A DNA stretch of 64,000 bases from Candidatus Scalindua sp. (GTDB taxonomy: Bacteria > Planctomycetota > Brocadiia > Brocadiales > Scalinduaceae): contig JAIQZU010000033.1 in the NCBI GenBank assembly GCA_021776915.1, positions 104,184 through 168,183 on the forward strand. Direction: 5' to 3'. Shown one piece after another: positions 55,401 to 61,315 of this stretch. The position numbers were made by a program, and so were the translations under genes. Position 1 is the stretch's first letter, and the number at the start of each line of letters is the position of its first letter. The notes below the pieces were generated by a model. That model was not told where the DNA came from, made no database searches, and was given only the letters and a program-made list of their open reading frames with translations.

Positions 55401-58390
55401 CCGGTATTATAAAATCTGTTGTCCCCGGGACACATGAAATTGAAGTCAGGATGGATGGGTATGAATCCTGGAGTGAAAGTGTAAATATTGAGGCAGATAA
55501 AGAAAATGACATAACTGCAATACTTCAAACAAAGACCGGTTGTATCAGTATAAAAAGTAAACCAAAGAAAGCGACGATATATTTAGACGGTGAGAATGTA
55601 GGCATTACCCCTGAAACCATAACAGGCTTAAACCCAGATAAATATAATGTAGAAGTTAAGTTAGACGGATATGAAGTCTGGAATGAAATTGTAGTCGTTG
55701 ACGCAGATAAAGAAAGCGACATAACAGCAGTACTTCAAGCAAAGACCGGTTCTGTCAGCATAAAGAGTGAGCCTGCGAAAGCAATAATATATTTGGATGG
55801 TGAAGATGCCGGCATAACTCCTGTTGTCTTAAAATCTGTTATTCCGGGAACACATGAGATTGAAGTCAGGATGAATGGTTATGAATCCTGGAGTGAGAGT
55901 ATCGATGTTGTGGCAGATAAAGAAAATGACATAACTGCAGTACTTCAAACAAAGACCGGTGCTATCAACATAAAAAGTAAACCGAATAAAGCAATGATAT
56001 TTTTGGACGGTGATAATGTAGGTATTACTCCTGAAACGATAACTGACTTAAAACCAGAAAAATACACGGTTGAAGTCAGGATGGATGGGTATGAAGTCTG
56101 GAGTGAGATTGTAGATGTTGAGGCAGACAAGAAAACAACCTTGACTGCCGTGCTGCAAACAAAGTCCGGTACTATCAATATAAAGAGCGAGCCCGCAAAA
56201 GCAAGAGTATATTTGGATGGTGAAGATGCCGGCGTAACTCCTGTTATCTTGAAATCTGTTGTCCCAGGAACACATGAAATTGAAATCATGATAGATGGGC
56301 ATGAAGTCTGGAGTGAAATTGTAGACGTTGACGCAGATAAAGAAAACGACATAACAGCAGTACTTCAAACTAAGTCCGGTTCTATCAATATTAAGAGCGA
56401 GCCCGCGAAAGCAAGGATATTTTTGGATGGCGAGGAAGTTAGCACAACTCCTTACCGTTTTGAGTCTATTGCCACCGGTAAGCATGAAGTTGAAGTCAGA
56501 ATGGACGGATATGAAGCCTGGAGTAAGAGTGTTGATGTTAAGACAGATAAAGAATTATACTTAACCGCTGTACTTCAAGCAAAGTCCGGTTCTATCAATA
56601 TAAAAAGTGAACCTGTAAAAGCACTGATATTTTTAGATGGTGAGGAAGTTGGTACAACTCCTGACAGCCTAAAGTCTGTTGCCATTGGTACGCATGAGTT
56701 GGAAGTCAAGATGGATGGTTATGAAGTCTGGAGTGAGATTGTAGATATTGAGGCAGATAAAGAAAAAGTCCTGACGGCCACACTCCAAATGAAGGTTGGC
56801 TCTATCAGCATAAAAAGCGACCCCACAAAAGCAAGGATTTTTTTGGATAATAAGGATATGGGTACCACTCCAAAAGCAATAACTGATCTGAAGCCAGGTA
56901 ATTATACCGTAGAAGTCAGGATGGACAATTATGAGATATGGAGTGAGATTGTAGAGGTTGAGGCAGACAAAGAAAAAGTCCTGACAGCCGCACTCCAAAT
57001 GAAGGCTGGCTCTATCAGTGTAATGAGTGAACCAACGAAGGCAAAGATCTATTTAGACAGTAAAGATGTCGGAACAACTCATAATATTATAAGGTCTGTT
57101 GCCCCCGGTACGCATGAGGTTGAAGTCAAGATGGATGGTTATGAAGTCTGGCGAGAGTTAGTGGATATTGAGGCTGGTAAACATAGGGCCTTAACTGCGA
57201 GACTTAATGCAAAGGCTGGTTCTATAAGCATAGAGAGTGAGCCGGCTAACTCAAAGATATATTTAGATGGTGTTGATATTGGTAAAACTCCTGAAACAAT
57301 AACTGATTTAGAACCAGGTAAATATAAGGTAGAAGTGAAGATGGATGGCTATGAAGTCTGGCATGAAAATGTGGAGCTTGATTCAGGCAAACATGAGGCG
57401 TTAACAGCAATACTTCAAATAATGACTGGTTCTCTCAGTATTGAGAGTGAGCCGGCAAACGCAAGGATATTTTTAGACGGCAATGAATTTGGCACAACTC
57501 CCACTATGAAAAGGTCTATTGATCCCGGTAAACATGAAGTGGAAGTCAGGATGGAGGGATATGAAGTCTGGAGTAAGAGTATAAACCTAAAAGCTGGCAA
57601 AGAGAAGCTCCTGACAGCGACACTCCAGGTTGCGTCCGGTTCTATCAAAATAGAGAGTACACCGACAAAAGCAAGGATATATTTTGATGGTGAGGATGTG
57701 GGCATAACTCCCGACACTTTGCGGTCTGTTGCCACTGGCACTCATGAGGTAAGAGTCAAGATGGAGGGATATGAGGTCTGGAGTAAAAAGCTGAACGTTG
57801 AGGCAGGCAAAGAAAATCCATTAACAGTGGTACTTCAAGAAGAGACCCCTCCTGTCAGCATAAAACATGAAGCTTCTCCAAATAAACTGATACGATTACG
57901 TTCATCTTATGATAAATTATCTGTTTCTCAAATAGAGCTATTGCCTCATATATCAATACGTGAAAGGCATAAGCAGGTATTTCTTTGTCACAGTACAATC
58001 AGTCACGATTACGAAGTCAAGACAATTAAAGGAGATGAAATAGTCATTGATCATGCTACGGAATTAGTGTGGCACCAGTCAGGGTCATCAGCATATATGG
58101 ACATGCGAAAGGCAAAGAAATGGCTAAGAAAATTAAATATTAAAGGCTACTCCGGGTATCACGACTGGAGGCTGCCAACCTTAGAGGAAGCATCAACATT
58201 ATTGGAGTTGAACATGGAGAATGGCAACTTCATAGACCCTGTATTTGATAAAAGACAATGGGGGATGTGGACTGACGATAGAGATGGCAGAAATCATGCG
58301 TGGATTGTAACCTTCGTCAATGGCACCATAAACCAGAGCCATGTCGCATCTCCAGCCACCTTTGTTCGCCCTGTCAGATTATTAAAATGA
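46424..58390 (+). CDS. Giant protein of 54 tandem PEGA repeats with C-terminal DUF1566 domain
   Basis: 3988 residues, no interruption. After about 29 N-terminal residues without a signal peptide or membrane span, 54 PEGA repeats follow, the first at 46511 and the last at 57638. Each is 70 residues (210 nt) except two of 69 (starting 48191 and 48398) and one of 71 (starting 50915). The consensus runs S-I-x-I-x-S-E-P-x-x-A, Y-L-D-G-E-E-V-G-T-T-P, P-G-x-H-x-V-E-V, M-D-G-Y-E-V-W-S. Residues from about 3815 to the end form a DUF1566-type domain (A-T-E-L-V-W-H-Q, Y-H-D-W-R-L-P-T, F-V-R-P-V-R) homologous to the lipoprotein at 34601-35332. PEGA domains are small beta-sandwiches usually on cell surfaces, so a fibre-like adhesin or envelope component is likely. 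GTG start with GTGAGG upstream. The export route is unclear. Confidence 0.9.
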   Translation: MPIKKLLIDKSINAAYKYLKYLGAEVQIYGSLSVESKPTNAKISLDGKEVGTTPNTITGLEPGKYTVEVSMDGYEAWSKSVEVEGGRKKTLTAVLQMKTGSIRVKSEPENARIFLNGKEVGATPGVIRSTVSGSHEVELKLDGYEVWSKRVNIEEDKEKALSAVLRIKAGSLMIESEPTNATIYLDGEEIGTTPNTIRSITPDTYEVEVKKDGYDVWSEFVDVEGDKEKVLTAVLQMKTGSISVKSKPSKAAIYLDGKEAGITPDTLKSVVPGSHEIEVRMDGYDAWSKNVEVEAEKKKILTLELQINTGSISIKSEPAKARIFLDGNEVGTTPDTLRSVAPGRHEVKVMKDSYEVWSESLDVKVGEESTLTPVLQMKTASIIIDSEPSNAEIYLDGKEVGATPETVTDLKPGKHILVIKKARYEVWRENIETEADSETALTAVLQIKTGSILMKSSPSKAKIFLDGREVGTTPDTIRSIDPGTHEVEIRLEGYEVWRERLSIVTDKEKALIAVLQVKTGSLVIDSEPANARIYLDGDKIGTTPDTLRYIVPGEHKVEVRMDGYEIWRESIEIEADIEKALTATLRAKSGTVSIKSEPTNAIIYFDGKEVGNTPVTLKPVRGIHKVEVRMNGYEIWSENVDVQADKEKTLTATLQLKTGTISIESEPANAKIYLNGKEAGKTPATLKTVSGIHEVEVRTDGYEAWHQSVEVEADKEKSLTAVLQIKTGSVLIESEPTNATIYLDGDEAGITPDTLLSIIPGMHLVEVKMDGYKVWSKSVIVKANKENSLIAILQTITGSILIESEPAKARIFLDGDEVGKTPESFRYITPGSHEVEVKMDEYEVWREIVDVEAGKEKVLTALLQLRTGSILIESEPTKANVYLNGKNIGTTAETITGLIPGKYSVEVRMDGHEVWSESVEVEADTEKDLTAVLQIKPGSISINSEPTKARIFLDGKSVGTTAETITDLTPGKHTLEVKLDGYGIWRQIVDVEPEKETVLMAALQLKTGSIMIESKPAKAMIYLDGEEVGITPETLWYLVPGKHEIKVEMDGYEMWIETVDIEEDKQKTLTAELQMKTGSINIESKPSNAMVYIDGVEVGKTPDTLRSIVPGTHEVKVSMDSYEVWNKWVNIKAEKEKAITAILQLKNGSISINSDIPDAKIYIDGEEIATTPETITGLTPGKYTVEVKLDGYEDWSEIIEVEADKENALTVTLQMKAGTIMIESEPTNARLYLDGKDVGKASETIKSILPGKHLLEARLDGYEDWSEIVDVEAYNEYALKAVLLAKPGSLGIKSEPTNAKIFLDGEEIGITPQNITDLKPGKYTVEVRMDRYEVWSECVDVVPNKAITLKAQLQLKTGSIMIESVPTKARIYLDGKEAGTTPDTLKSIVPGAHKVEIKMDGLEIWNEIVEVEADKEKILKAVLPLKPGSINIKSKPTNANMYLDDKEIGTTPAVITDLLPGKYTLELKMSGYDVWGESINVESDIEETLTATLQLKTGSIMIDSEPENATIYLDGEEIGTTPDIIIRPVIPGKHKVEIRKDGYNLWSESVEFEADKEKSLTAVLQSITGSLMIDSEPANATIYFDGIDIGTTPDTLMSVTPGTHEIEVKMDGYEVWCKRLNVKADKNKALTAVLRITTGAIKINSEPANATIYLDGKEVGTTPDTIRAIAQGTHEVEVQAEGYEKWKRSVKVNVGKEKVLTALLQIKTGSISVESKPSMARIYLDGKEVGKTPANLKSIVPGTHEMEVWMGGYETWSERVNIEEDKEKVIIAVLQIKTGSVIIESTPPNATVFLDGEEVGKTPANLKFIVPGTHEVEIRMDGYEVWSESTIVEGDTEKTITAALQVKTGSVIIESTPLNASVFLDGEEVGKTPANLKSIVPGTHEVEIRMDGYEVWSESVDIEAETEKTLAAVLDIMTGSIMIESEPTEAKIYLDGEEAGTTPDTLSPIAIGAHEVEIRMDAYEVWSDITNIEPDKETALKAVLQIKNGSIRIESTPPNADIYLNGENAGTTPDTLLSIVPGQHEVEVKIDGYEVWGENVDVETDKETFLTVALKLRTGSLSIKSKPAKARIFFNGEGIGRLPKTLTDLKPGKYSVEVRMEGYEVWSESVDIEADLEKTLTAELQVKTGSINIESKPAKAKVCLDGEEVGTTPVTLMSVAPGVHEVEVRMDGYDVWSESVEVEADKEKVLTSVLRIRTGSFSVNSEPANANIYLDGNYIGTTPDIIRSSFLGKHVVEIRKEGYEVWREIVDIKIGEGNALTASLQMKTGTFTIESNPSMAMIYLDGREVGSAPQTINDLKPGKYNVEVKLDGYKTWDKRVNVKADRENIVTAALHINTGSIMIDSEPTKAGIFLNGEEVGTTPETITGLNPGKYNVEVKLDGYEVWSKSTKVKIGKEGVLKAALQIKPGSISINSKPSNARIYLDGEEVGITPDIIQSIDSGTHEVEVRMDGYETWSESVDIEADKENSLTIVLRIKTCSISIDSDPSDSVIYLDGEKVGMTPDILRSIIPGTHEVEVRKDGYEVWSEIVNIESDEEKTLSATLEIKAGSISIKSDPAQAKIFLDGDEVGVTPVILKSVIPGTHEVEVSMDGYESWSQIVDIETDKEEAITAVLQIKAASLKIESEPAKAMIFLDNKEVGTTPENITNLNPGKYTVEIRMDGYESWTEIVDVEADNENVLTAVLHKKTGSISIKSRPSNAKIFLNGDETGTAPKTLNDLKPGKYTVEVRMDGYTAWSEIVDVEANKEMTLTATLQIKTGSINIMSEPTTATISLDNKDVGTTPETLTGLKPGKYTVEVRMDGYEAWREIVDIEADKENVLTAELQIKTTTISIKSKPSQAKIFIDGNNVGITPGIIKSVVPGTHKIEVRLDGYEVWSESIDVETDKEKAIIAELQAETGTINIKSMPSNARVFFDDDDSGITPVVLKSIVPGTHEVEVRMDGYEVWSESVDIEAGKKTTLTAVLQTKTGSVSIKSKPEKARIYLDGEDAGITPGIIKSVVPGTHEIEVRMDGYESWSESVNIEADKENDITAILQTKTGCISIKSKPKKATIYLDGENVGITPETITGLNPDKYNVEVKLDGYEVWNEIVVVDADKESDITAVLQAKTGSVSIKSEPAKAIIYLDGEDAGITPVVLKSVIPGTHEIEVRMNGYESWSESIDVVADKENDITAVLQTKTGAINIKSKPNKAMIFLDGDNVGITPETITDLKPEKYTVEVRMDGYEVWSEIVDVEADKKTTLTAVLQTKSGTINIKSEPAKARVYLDGEDAGVTPVILKSVVPGTHEIEIMIDGHEVWSEIVDVDADKENDITAVLQTKSGSINIKSEPAKARIFLDGEEVSTTPYRFESIATGKHEVEVRMDGYEAWSKSVDVKTDKELYLTAVLQAKSGSINIKSEPVKALIFLDGEEVGTTPDSLKSVAIGTHELEVKMDGYEVWSEIVDIEADKEKVLTATLQMKVGSISIKSDPTKARIFLDNKDMGTTPKAITDLKPGNYTVEVRMDNYEIWSEIVEVEADKEKVLTAALQMKAGSISVMSEPTKAKIYLDSKDVGTTHNIIRSVAPGTHEVEVKMDGYEVWRELVDIEAGKHRALTARLNAKAGSISIESEPANSKIYLDGVDIGKTPETITDLEPGKYKVEVKMDGYEVWHENVELDSGKHEALTAILQIMTGSLSIESEPANARIFLDGNEFGTTPTMKRSIDPGKHEVEVRMEGYEVWSKSINLKAGKEKLLTATLQVASGSIKIESTPTKARIYFDGEDVGITPDTLRSVATGTHEVRVKMEGYEVWSKKLNVEAGKENPLTVVLQEETPPVSIKHEASPNKLIRLRSSYDKLSVSQIELLPHISIRERHKQVFLCHSTISHDYEVKTIKGDEIVIDHATELVWHQSGSSAYMDMRKAKKWLRKLNIKGYSGYHDWRLPTLEEASTLLELNMENGNFIDPVFDKRQWGMWTDDRDGRNHAWIVTFVNGTINQSHVASPATFVRPVRLLK
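46511..57847 (+). repeat. Tandem array of 54 units of 210 nt
   Basis: Unit boundaries taken at the G(G/C)-(T/C)C codon pair fall at exact 210-nt steps from 46511 to 48191, then 48398, 48605, 48815, on 210-nt steps to 50915, then 51128 and 210-nt steps to 57638. Units have diverged in sequence but hardly at all in length. Some neighbours are far closer to each other than to the rest (51771 against 51981). Confidence 0.9.
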
Positions 58391-58440
58391 TGTATCTCTA
58401 CCTGAATTTATCTTCACATGTTAAATAAAGAAATTTTTTT

Positions 58441-58824
58441 ATGATCAGGCAATTCACCCTTCAAACGTCAAAACGTAATGAGTTCATCGACATCACTGCA
58501 CGGATACAAGCTCTGTTAGAGGAAGTTTCAGAAGGAGTGATAACCGTATTCTCCCCTCACACTACAACTGCAGTCACCATTAATGAAAACGCCGACCCTG
58601 ATGTCCCCAGAGACATACTGAAGAAACTTGAGGAGTTGATCCCTCAGAGAGATAACTTTTCACACATGGAAGGAAATAGCGACGCCCACATCAAGGCGTC
58701 CCTGTTTGGTTCGTCCGTAAGAGTTATTGTCAAAGACGGTAAGCTTCTATTAGGTACCTGGCAGTCCATTTTCTTTTGTGAATTTGACGGGCCGAGGACA
58801 AGGAAGTTTTATCTTCAGTTTTGA
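58441..58824 (+). CDS. YjbQ/UPF0047 family protein
   Basis: 127 residues of the YjbQ (UPF0047) family, near its usual 130-140. Conserved marks: F-S-P-H-T-T-T-A-V-T-I-N-E near 42-54, H-M-E-G-N-S-D-A-H-I-K-A-S near 78-90, and L-G-T-W-Q-S-I-F-F-C-E-F-D-G-P-R near the end. His residues in the first two segments form a conserved metal-like site. Some members show weak thiamine-phosphate synthase activity in vitro; the physiological role is open. Begins 50 bases after the giant gene; no clear ribosome site. Confidence 0.9.
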   Translation: MIRQFTLQTSKRNEFIDITARIQALLEEVSEGVITVFSPHTTTAVTINENADPDVPRDILKKLEELIPQRDNFSHMEGNSDAHIKASLFGSSVRVIVKDGKLLLGTWQSIFFCEFDGPRTRKFYLQF

Positions 58825-59125
58825 ACATAAACCAGACTCCACACCAGCAACCAAATTTGAAGTGGCTTAAGTGAACTCCTGCCTACCAGCAGTCTGGGTG
58901 GGAGATGAATGTTAAAGAAGTTCTGAAAGGACTCCATTTGTTTTGGTGTGAGTGAACAATTCCGATAAAAAGGCGCCATCAAACTCAGTGCCGAACAGGA
59001 TTGAGGTAGACCCTCTTTTTCGAGAGGATTCCAAAATTGGAATCCTCTCGAAAAAGAGGTCTGTCGTTAAGCCCGTCCTAATAGCAGGCAGGGACAACAT
59101 GTTAGAAGGATTGGTCTTTAAGAGC
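58825..59125. other. Intergenic region with palindromic element
   Basis: This region lies between convergent genes and contains the palindrome at 59012-59059. No gene is supported. Confidence 0.5.
59012..59059. repeat. Dispersed palindromic element, copy B
   Basis: Two perfect 23-base arms, CCTCTTTTTCGAGAGGATTC plus CAA and their reverse complement, separated by AA. Related to 40069-40138 and likewise followed by TCTGTC. It lies between convergent genes and could also end transcription from either side. Confidence 0.8.
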
Positions 59126-59647
59126 TTAAAACCCAATATGTTCCATCGAATCCGGGATCAGCTTTTTAAGTCCAGGGTATTTCTCTGTTATTCTAAAAAT
59201 ATCAGCAAGATCTTTCTGCCTTTTACTATTTCGTCTTTCTTCGTCCTGATAGGCCCATATCTTTCCCGTCAATATATCTTCAATCGCCGCAACCTTCATT
59301 TCATATCCCATAACATCCTTTACGGTTGACCCGGAAAGAAACTTTTGATAGCGCTGATCAGATTGAACCTGAATCCGCAAGTCTGATTTAGAACTGTTCA
59401 GATTAATACTGTGAGAAAAGTGTTCTATCTTGAAATGTTTTTCAGCCTTCATTAACAACCGTTCAATTGCGCCCGTAACAACCACAATATCTAAATCCAG
59501 GCTTACTACCGGTTCTACATAAGCATTTACGCCCAACCCTCCAATAACACAATAATCTATTCCATTATCATTTAATAATTTCAGGAAATTCCCTATAACA
59601 TCTTCTTTACCGTTTGATATTAAATTGATAAATTCTTTTTTAGTCAT
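59126..59647 (-). CDS. Nucleotidyltransferase-like protein
   Basis: 173 residues. F-L-K-L-L-N-D-N-G-I-D-Y-C-V-I-G-G-L-G-V-N-A-Y near residue 20, followed by S-L-D-L-D-I-V-V-V, fits the minimal nucleotidyltransferase fold (G-G, then D-x-D). This fold is found in MNT-type antitoxins, AbiEii and DUF6036 proteins. The later K-V-A-A-I-E-D-I-L-T-G-K and R-R-N-S-K-R-Q-K-D-L-A-D-I segments match the helical part. The start overlaps the stop of the U32 gene (ATGA), so the two are coupled. No HEPN partner is adjacent, so a toxin-antitoxin role is not supported. Activity is unknown. Confidence 0.7.
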   Translation of the reverse strand: MTKKEFINLISNGKEDVIGNFLKLLNDNGIDYCVIGGLGVNAYVEPVVSLDLDIVVVTGAIERLLMKAEKHFKIEHFSHSINLNSSKSDLRIQVQSDQRYQKFLSGSTVKDVMGYEMKVAAIEDILTGKIWAYQDEERRNSKRQKDLADIFRITEKYPGLKKLIPDSMEHIGF

Positions 59648-60891
59648 ACCACCTTCCTTCTTAAAATAAAGTACTCTTCTACAGGCCTGTCTGGTAGGAT
59701 GAATACTTGCTGACCAGGATTTGCCTTTTTTACCGGCTCCAGATCCTTATTATATATCTCCTTGATATTCTGAACGAAGTCCTGGTTCGACCTTTTCCCC
59801 ATCACTTCAAGATCTTCTCCAACTTCAAACGAGTTTTTTACAATCACTTCGGTAAGATTGTCTTTCTTCGGCATGTCAAACAGGCCAACAAACTTATAGT
59901 CCTGAGTGTAACCGCTTTCAGCGCCAATCCTTTGACCGTTCTCTCCCGGATTACCAAGGAAGAATCCTGTGTTGTACCCCCTATTGCTGATCTTTCGCAA
60001 TTCTTCCCGCCACTTATCCTGATATTCATATACTTCGTTTTCAAAGAATGTATCTATCGCTTCACGATATATCCTCGTCACGGTAGCTACATAATACTGG
60101 CTTTTCATTCTGCCCTCGATCTTCCACGCATCAACACCTGCAGCTATTAACTCTGGAATATGCTCTATCATGCATAAATCCCGTGAACTCATGACCGACG
60201 TAAATTCCCCATCTTCAATAACCGGGAAATACTCACCCGGACGCTCCTCTTCCACAAGAGAGTATTTCCACCGGCATGACTGAGCACAATCTCCAAGATT
60301 TGCACCGCGATTTGCCATGTAGGCGCTTAAATAACATCTCCCTGAATAAGAAAGGCACATGGCTCCGTGAATGAATACTTCTGTCTTACAATTACTGTTG
60401 AAACTTATCTCCGAAATCTCATTGAGTGACAATTCTCTTGCCAGCACTACCCTCTTAACACCCTGTTTATGCCAGAAGTCTGCCGCACTGGTATTCGTAC
60501 AGTTGGCCTGAGTGCTGATATGAATGTTCGCTTCAGGGATAACGTCTCTAACAATACTCAATACACCCGGATCAGATATTATGAATGCATCAACCGAATA
60601 CCTTGCCAATTCTTTCAGATATTGTTCTATTTTTGAAATGTGACAGTTATGAGCAAAAATATTAAGGGCGATATATAATTTCCTGTCTCTCTTGTGTACA
60701 TAATCAACCGCCAATCCAATTTCATCCAGAGTAAAATTCGCTGAAGCATTCCTTAAGTTGAAGTCCTTACCACCGGCATATACAGCATCTGCTCCGTATT
60801 CTATAGCAGTCTTTAATTTATCCATACTTCCGGCCGGTGCAACCAACTCCGGCTTTTTATATTTTTGTCGAATCATTTCTATCCTACTCAT
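59644..60891 (-). CDS. U32 peptidase-family protein (tRNA/rRNA hydroxylation type)
   Basis: About 415 residues from ATG 60891, which overlaps the ruvX stop; the frame opens 60 bases further upstream, inside ruvX. P-E-L-V-A-P-A-G near the start, G-A-D-A-V-Y-A-G-G, and H-G-A-M-C-L-S-Y-S-G-R-C-Y followed by G-D-C-A-Q-S-C-R-W are U32 marks, and the cysteines probably hold an Fe-S cluster. Related proteins RlhA and TrhP hydroxylate rRNA or tRNA in E. coli; others are called collagenase-like peptidases without firm evidence. It lies in a run of four leftward overlapping genes. Confidence 0.85.
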   Translation of the reverse strand: MSRIEMIRQKYKKPELVAPAGSMDKLKTAIEYGADAVYAGGKDFNLRNASANFTLDEIGLAVDYVHKRDRKLYIALNIFAHNCHISKIEQYLKELARYSVDAFIISDPGVLSIVRDVIPEANIHISTQANCTNTSAADFWHKQGVKRVVLARELSLNEISEISFNSNCKTEVFIHGAMCLSYSGRCYLSAYMANRGANLGDCAQSCRWKYSLVEEERPGEYFPVIEDGEFTSVMSSRDLCMIEHIPELIAAGVDAWKIEGRMKSQYYVATVTRIYREAIDTFFENEVYEYQDKWREELRKISNRGYNTGFFLGNPGENGQRIGAESGYTQDYKFVGLFDMPKKDNLTEVIVKNSFEVGEDLEVMGKRSNQDFVQNIKEIYNKDLEPVKKANPGQQVFILPDRPVEEYFILRRKVV

Positions 60892-61315
60892 CTTCAACCA
60901 CGCTGTTACTGATTTTATCAAGATGACACTGCAGTATGAACTGTGCGGCAACCATATCCACTCTCCTCTTTTTACCTTTCTTAGACATTTTGGCCTCTGA
61001 CATAACTTTATGTGCCCTCACAGTCGTAAGCCTTTCATCAACGGTATGGACAGGAATTCCAAACCTTGACTTAAGAGTTTCAACAAGTACAAGAACCTCT
61101 TCAGCTTTTTCTCCTATAGTATCATTCATATTTTTCGGAAGTCCAACGACTATCTCACCTACTTCTTTTTCTTTTATTACGTCTGACAGTTCTTCCAGAT
61201 AATCAACACCTTCCATACGCTCGATTGTCGGAAGCCCACGGGCTATAAAACCAACCGGAGTGCTGATAGCCAGCCCTACCCTCTTCTCCCCATAATCAAT
61301 GCCCAGAATCCTCAT
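60884..61315 (-). CDS. ruvX: Holliday-junction resolvase-like YqgF/RuvX
   Basis: 143 residues, the usual size. R-I-L-G-I-D-Y-G-E-K-R-V-G-L-A near the start (catalytic Asp), V-V-G-L-P-K-N in the middle, and V-D-E-R-L-T-T near residue 94 are the RNase-H-like YqgF motifs. The family acts in 16S rRNA 5' maturation and/or Holliday junction resolution. Overlaps the upstream HAD fusion gene by four bases and the downstream U32 gene by eight, so it belongs to a tightly packed operon. Confidence 0.9.
   Translation of the reverse strand: MRILGIDYGEKRVGLAISTPVGFIARGLPTIERMEGVDYLEELSDVIKEKEVGEIVVGLPKNMNDTIGEKAEEVLVLVETLKSRFGIPVHTVDERLTTVRAHKVMSEAKMSKKGKKRRVDMVAAQFILQCHLDKISNSVVEDE

Noticed and set aside
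46708..57741. Many leftward open frames of 60-145 codons inside the PEGA gene
   Set aside because: They recur with the 210-nt period and are antisense shadows of the repeat; none has a ribosome site or family resemblance.
46511..57847. CRISPR array or minisatellite explanation for the 210-nt periodicity
   Set aside because: Units are protein-coding, in frame, without spacers, and differ mainly by substitutions that keep the PEGA pattern.
59126..59647. MNT-HEPN type toxin-antitoxin pair
   Set aside because: The nucleotidyltransferase is coupled to a U32 gene; no HEPN gene lies next to it.
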